NCBI GenBank assembly: GCA_001306305.2
Contig: CP155577.1
Span: 1,409,501-1,473,500, forward strand
Length of the DNA: 64,000 nt
DNA from: Citromicrobium bathyomarinum
Lineage (GTDB): Bacteria > Pseudomonadota > Alphaproteobacteria > Sphingomonadales > Sphingomonadaceae
Direction of reading: 5' to 3'
In this document: positions 61,622-64,000 of the stretch, one piece after another
Numbering within the stretch: the stretch's first letter is position 1
How the letters are laid out: each line of letters begins with the position of its first letter
The notes under the pieces: generated by a model
Told to the model about the DNA's origin: nothing
Seen by the model: the letters and a program-made list of their open reading frames with translations, nothing else
The model's database searches: none
Position numbers and translations under genes: made by a program

Positions 61622-61673
61622 TGGGCAGAAGTAGGATCGCTCTCACGGTTTTCGTAGAGGGCGATCCTCCGAC

Positions 61674-64000
61674 TTACCCCAGTCTTGCCAGTGCAGCGCG
61701 CAGCCGGTCGATCTCGCTGGCGTGGAAGGCCGCGTCCGCTTTCGCCTTCTCCACCGCTTCCGGCTTGGCCTTTTCGACGAAGGAGGGGTTGGACAGACGC
61801 TTGTCGAGCGAGCCGAACTCCTTCTGGCTCGCCTCCATCGCCTTGGTCAGACGCGCCTTTTCCGCCTCGACATCGACGTGGCCTTCCAGCGGGATGATGA
61901 ACGCATCCTCGCCCGCCGCGACCTGCATCGCCGGACCTGCGGGAGCTTCCTCGCCCAGATGCAGCGGGGTGAGGCGGGCAAGGCGCTCGATCGCCGCCGC
62001 GCTGCGCTCGACCACGCGGGTCGCCAGCGGGGAGGGGGCGGGCAGCCATGCCTCCAGCTTCGCGCCCGGGGCAATGCCCAGCTCGCTCTTGGCTCCGCGG
62101 ACTGCGGTGGTCAGCGCGATGACCCAGTCGATCGCGGCGACAGCATCGGCGTCGACCTCGGCCTGCGGATCGGGCCATGCGGCCAGCATCAGCTCGTAGG
62201 GGCGCTCGCCGCCCTGGAACTGCGCCTGAGCATGCCACAGCTCCTCGGTGACGAAGGGCATGAAGGGGTGCAGCATGACCAGGATCTGGTCGATCGCCCA
62301 CCCGGCAACCGCGCGGGTTTCCTGCGCCGGCGGGCTGTCCGCATCCGCGGCGTCGCCGGCGAAGACTGGTTTGATCAGCTCCAGATACCAGTCGCAGAAG
62401 CGATCCCACACGAAGTGGTAGATCGCGTTGGCGGCGGCATCGAAGCGCAGGTCGGCCAGCGCCTTCTCGATCGTCGCCTTGGTCTCGATCACCTCGCCGA
62501 TGATCCACGAATTGACCGCGAGGCGGGCTTCGGGCGCGGCGATGGACTGCGACGCGCCGATGCCGTTGGTCTGGCAGTAGCGGACTGCGTTCCACAGCTT
62601 GGTGGCGAAGTTGCGATACCCCTCGACCCGCTTCTCATCCATCTTGATGTCGCGGCCCTGGCTTTCCATCGCCGCCATGAAGAAGCGCAGCGCATCCGCG
62701 CCGTACTGGTCGATCAGGATCAGCGGATCGACCACGTTGCCCTTCGACTTGCTCATCTTGGAGCCGTCGGCGGCGCGCACGAGGCCGTGGAGGTACAGCT
62801 TCTCCCACGGCTTCTGTCCGGTGTTGAAATAGCCCGCCATCAGCATCCGCGCGTCCCAAAAGAACAGGATGTCGAAGCCCGAGATCAGCAGCGAGTTGGG
62901 ATAGTGCTTTTCGAGCAGGTCGGTCTTTTCCGGCCAGCCGAGCGTGGCGAAGGGCCACAGGGCGCTGGAGAACCACGTGTCGAGAACGTCGTCGTCCTGA
63001 ACCAGGCTGACGCCCGGCCCGGCGAGGCTTTGCGCCGCGTCGGCATCCTCGGCCACGATCACGCGGCCATCGTCGGCGTACCATGCCGGAATGCGGTGCC
63101 CCCACCACAGCTGGCGCGAAACGCACCACGGCTGGATGTTCTCCATCCAGTTGAAGAAGGTCTTCTCCCAGGTCTTGGGGACGATCTCGACCTCGCCGCT
63201 ACGCACCGCCTCGATCGGCTTCACCGCGAGCTTTTCGGCGTCGACATACCACTGGTCGGTCAACCACGGCTCGATCACCACGCCGCCGCGATCACCGAAA
63301 GGCGTCGCGATCTGGCGCGGTTCAGCGTCGTGCTCGACTTCCTCGCCCTTCTTGGTCCTGGCGATGTGCGGGATCAGGTAGCCGTCGGCCTTGAGCCGCG
63401 CGACGACGGCTTCGCGCGCGCCGTTCAGTTCGTCGCGGCGGAAGCGGTGGAGGCCGATGAACTCCTCGGGCACCAGCCCGTCGGCTGTCTGCACGACATC
63501 GCCGTTCTGATCGAGCATGTTGAGCATCTCGGCGGGCTTGAACCCGGCGCGCTTGCCGACCTCGAAATCGTTGAAGTCGTGCCCCGGGGTGATCTTCACC
63601 GCGCCCGAACCCAGTTCGGGGTCGGCATGCTCGTCCGCCACGATGGGGATGCGGCGCCCGGTGATCGGCAGGATCACATGCTTGCCAACGACCGATGCGT
63701 AGCGCTCGTCGGTCGGATGAACCGCCACGGCCATGTCGGCCAGCATCGTTTCGGGGCGGGTGGTGGCGACCTCGATATAGTCACGACCATCGGCCAGAGT
63801 TACGCCCTCTTCCAGCGGATAGCGGAAGTGCCAGAAGCTGCCGGCGATCGTCTGCTGCTCGACTTCGAGGTCCGAAATCGCGGTCTTCAGCTTCGGGTCC
63901 CAGTTCACCAGCCGCTTGTCGCGGTAGATCAGCCCGTCGTTGTACAGGTCGACGAACACCTTGGTGACGGCTTTGCTGAAATGCTCGTCCATCGTGAATT
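61674..64000 (-). CDS. valS: Valyl-tRNA synthetase (3' part, 5' end outside the window)
   Basis: About 775 residues of the class I synthetase charging tRNA-Val. The editing (CP1) domain is at the window-edge side ([39 protein letters not shown]). The catalytic KMSKS loop is [26 protein letters not shown] and [13 protein letters not shown] are also typical. A C-terminal coiled-coil arm ([20 protein letters not shown] ... [15 protein letters not shown]) is kept. The HIGH motif and N-terminus lie beyond base 64000. Confidence 0.97.
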   Translation of the reverse strand, partial: FTMDEHFSKAVTKVFVDLYNDGLIYRDKRLVNWDPKLKTAISDLEVEQQTIAGSFWHFRYPLEEGVTLADGRDYIEVATTRPETMLADMAVAVHPTDERYASVVGKHVILPITGRRIPIVADEHADPELGSGAVKITPGHDFNDFEVGKRAGFKPAEMLNMLDQNGDVVQTADGLVPEEFIGLHRFRRDELNGAREAVVARLKADGYLIPHIARTKKGEEVEHDAEPRQIATPFGDRGGVVIEPWLTDQWYVDAEKLAVKPIEAVRSGEVEIVPKTWEKTFFNWMENIQPWCVSRQLWWGHRIPAWYADDGRVIVAEDADAAQSLAGPGVSLVQDDDVLDTWFSSALWPFATLGWPEKTDLLEKHYPNSLLISGFDILFFWDARMLMAGYFNTGQKPWEKLYLHGLVRAADGSKMSKSKGNVVDPLILIDQYGADALRFFMAAMESQGRDIKMDEKRVEGYRNFATKLWNAVRYCQTNGIGASQSIAAPEARLAVNSWIIGEVIETKATIEKALADLRFDAAANAIYHFVWDRFCDWYLELIKPVFAGDAADADSPPAQETRAVAGWAIDQILVMLHPFMPFVTEELWHAQAQFQGGERPYELMLAAWPDPQAEVDADAVAAIDWVIALTTAVRGAKSELGIAPGAKLEAWLPAPSPLATRVVERSAAAIERLARLTPLHLGEEAPAGPAMQVAAGEDAFIIPLEGHVDVEAEKARLTKAMEASQKEFGSLDKRLSNPSFVEKAKPEAVEKAKADAAFHASEIDRLRAALARLG

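Overview
The window is a chromosomal segment of a high-GC alphaproteobacterium. The CtrA-pathway phosphotransferase ChpT, the ATCase plus inactive-dihydroorotase pair, the gene families and the dense overlapping operons point to Sphingomonadales, most likely the Erythrobacteraceae; this is inference from gene content, not a phylogeny. Almost all DNA is coding and most genes are housekeeping. Two stretches look foreign or remodelled: about 15.7-17.6 kb, next to a tRNA-Val, and about 39.24-40.11 kb, which is clearly AT-richer than its surroundings.

Left part (0-15.7 kb): the 5' end of rimO, a small DUF1761 membrane protein, a TrkA-N potassium channel, surE and serS (minus strand). Next comes a Pho-box-like direct-repeat array, a beta-helix surface lipoprotein and a TonB-dependent receptor, followed by a convergent OmpR/PhoB-type regulator with a degenerate receiver domain. 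A tripartite RND efflux operon (membrane fusion lipoprotein, pump, outer-membrane factor) follows.

Middle (15.7-40 kb): a small islet with a probably 5'-truncated gene and an OmpA-like lipoprotein, ending at tRNA-Val; then sppA; pyrB with a dihydroorotase lacking its metal-binding HxH; an orphan ParA / ribbon-helix-helix / SPOR-lipoprotein group facing a second SPOR protein; a DUF418 membrane protein; bfd and bfr for iron storage; DUF2721 and der; a CHAP-domain protein; tRNA-Leu; trigger factor with a Lys/Ala/Pro tail; an exported amidase; two divergent ClpP paralogues and clpX; and the AT-rich two-gene unit.

Right part (40-64 kb): fasciclin, RskA-type anti-sigma, ECF sigma, polysaccharide deacetylase and CDF metal exporter, the last four translationally coupled; mtgA; an SDR enzyme; rpoH; an RluA-family pseudouridine synthase; a JAMM protein; chpT; an N-acetylmuramoyl-L-alanine amidase; rnpB; UDP-glucose dehydrogenase; a PPP-type phosphatase; nhaA; a minimal NfrB/NfrA-like glycosyltransferase and outer-membrane pair; a TSUP exporter with its TIGR02186 partner; a HerA-like ATPase; queE; mtfA; and the 3' three-quarters of valS.

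No insertion sequence, prophage, CRISPR array or recognised defence system was found. The most interesting candidates for new biology are the TonB receptor / beta-helix lipoprotein unit with its Pho-like operator and degenerate regulator, the AT-rich gene pair behind clpX, the reduced NfrAB-like pair, and the orphan ParA-RHH-SPOR cluster. Several dispersed palindromic intergenic repeats are also present.
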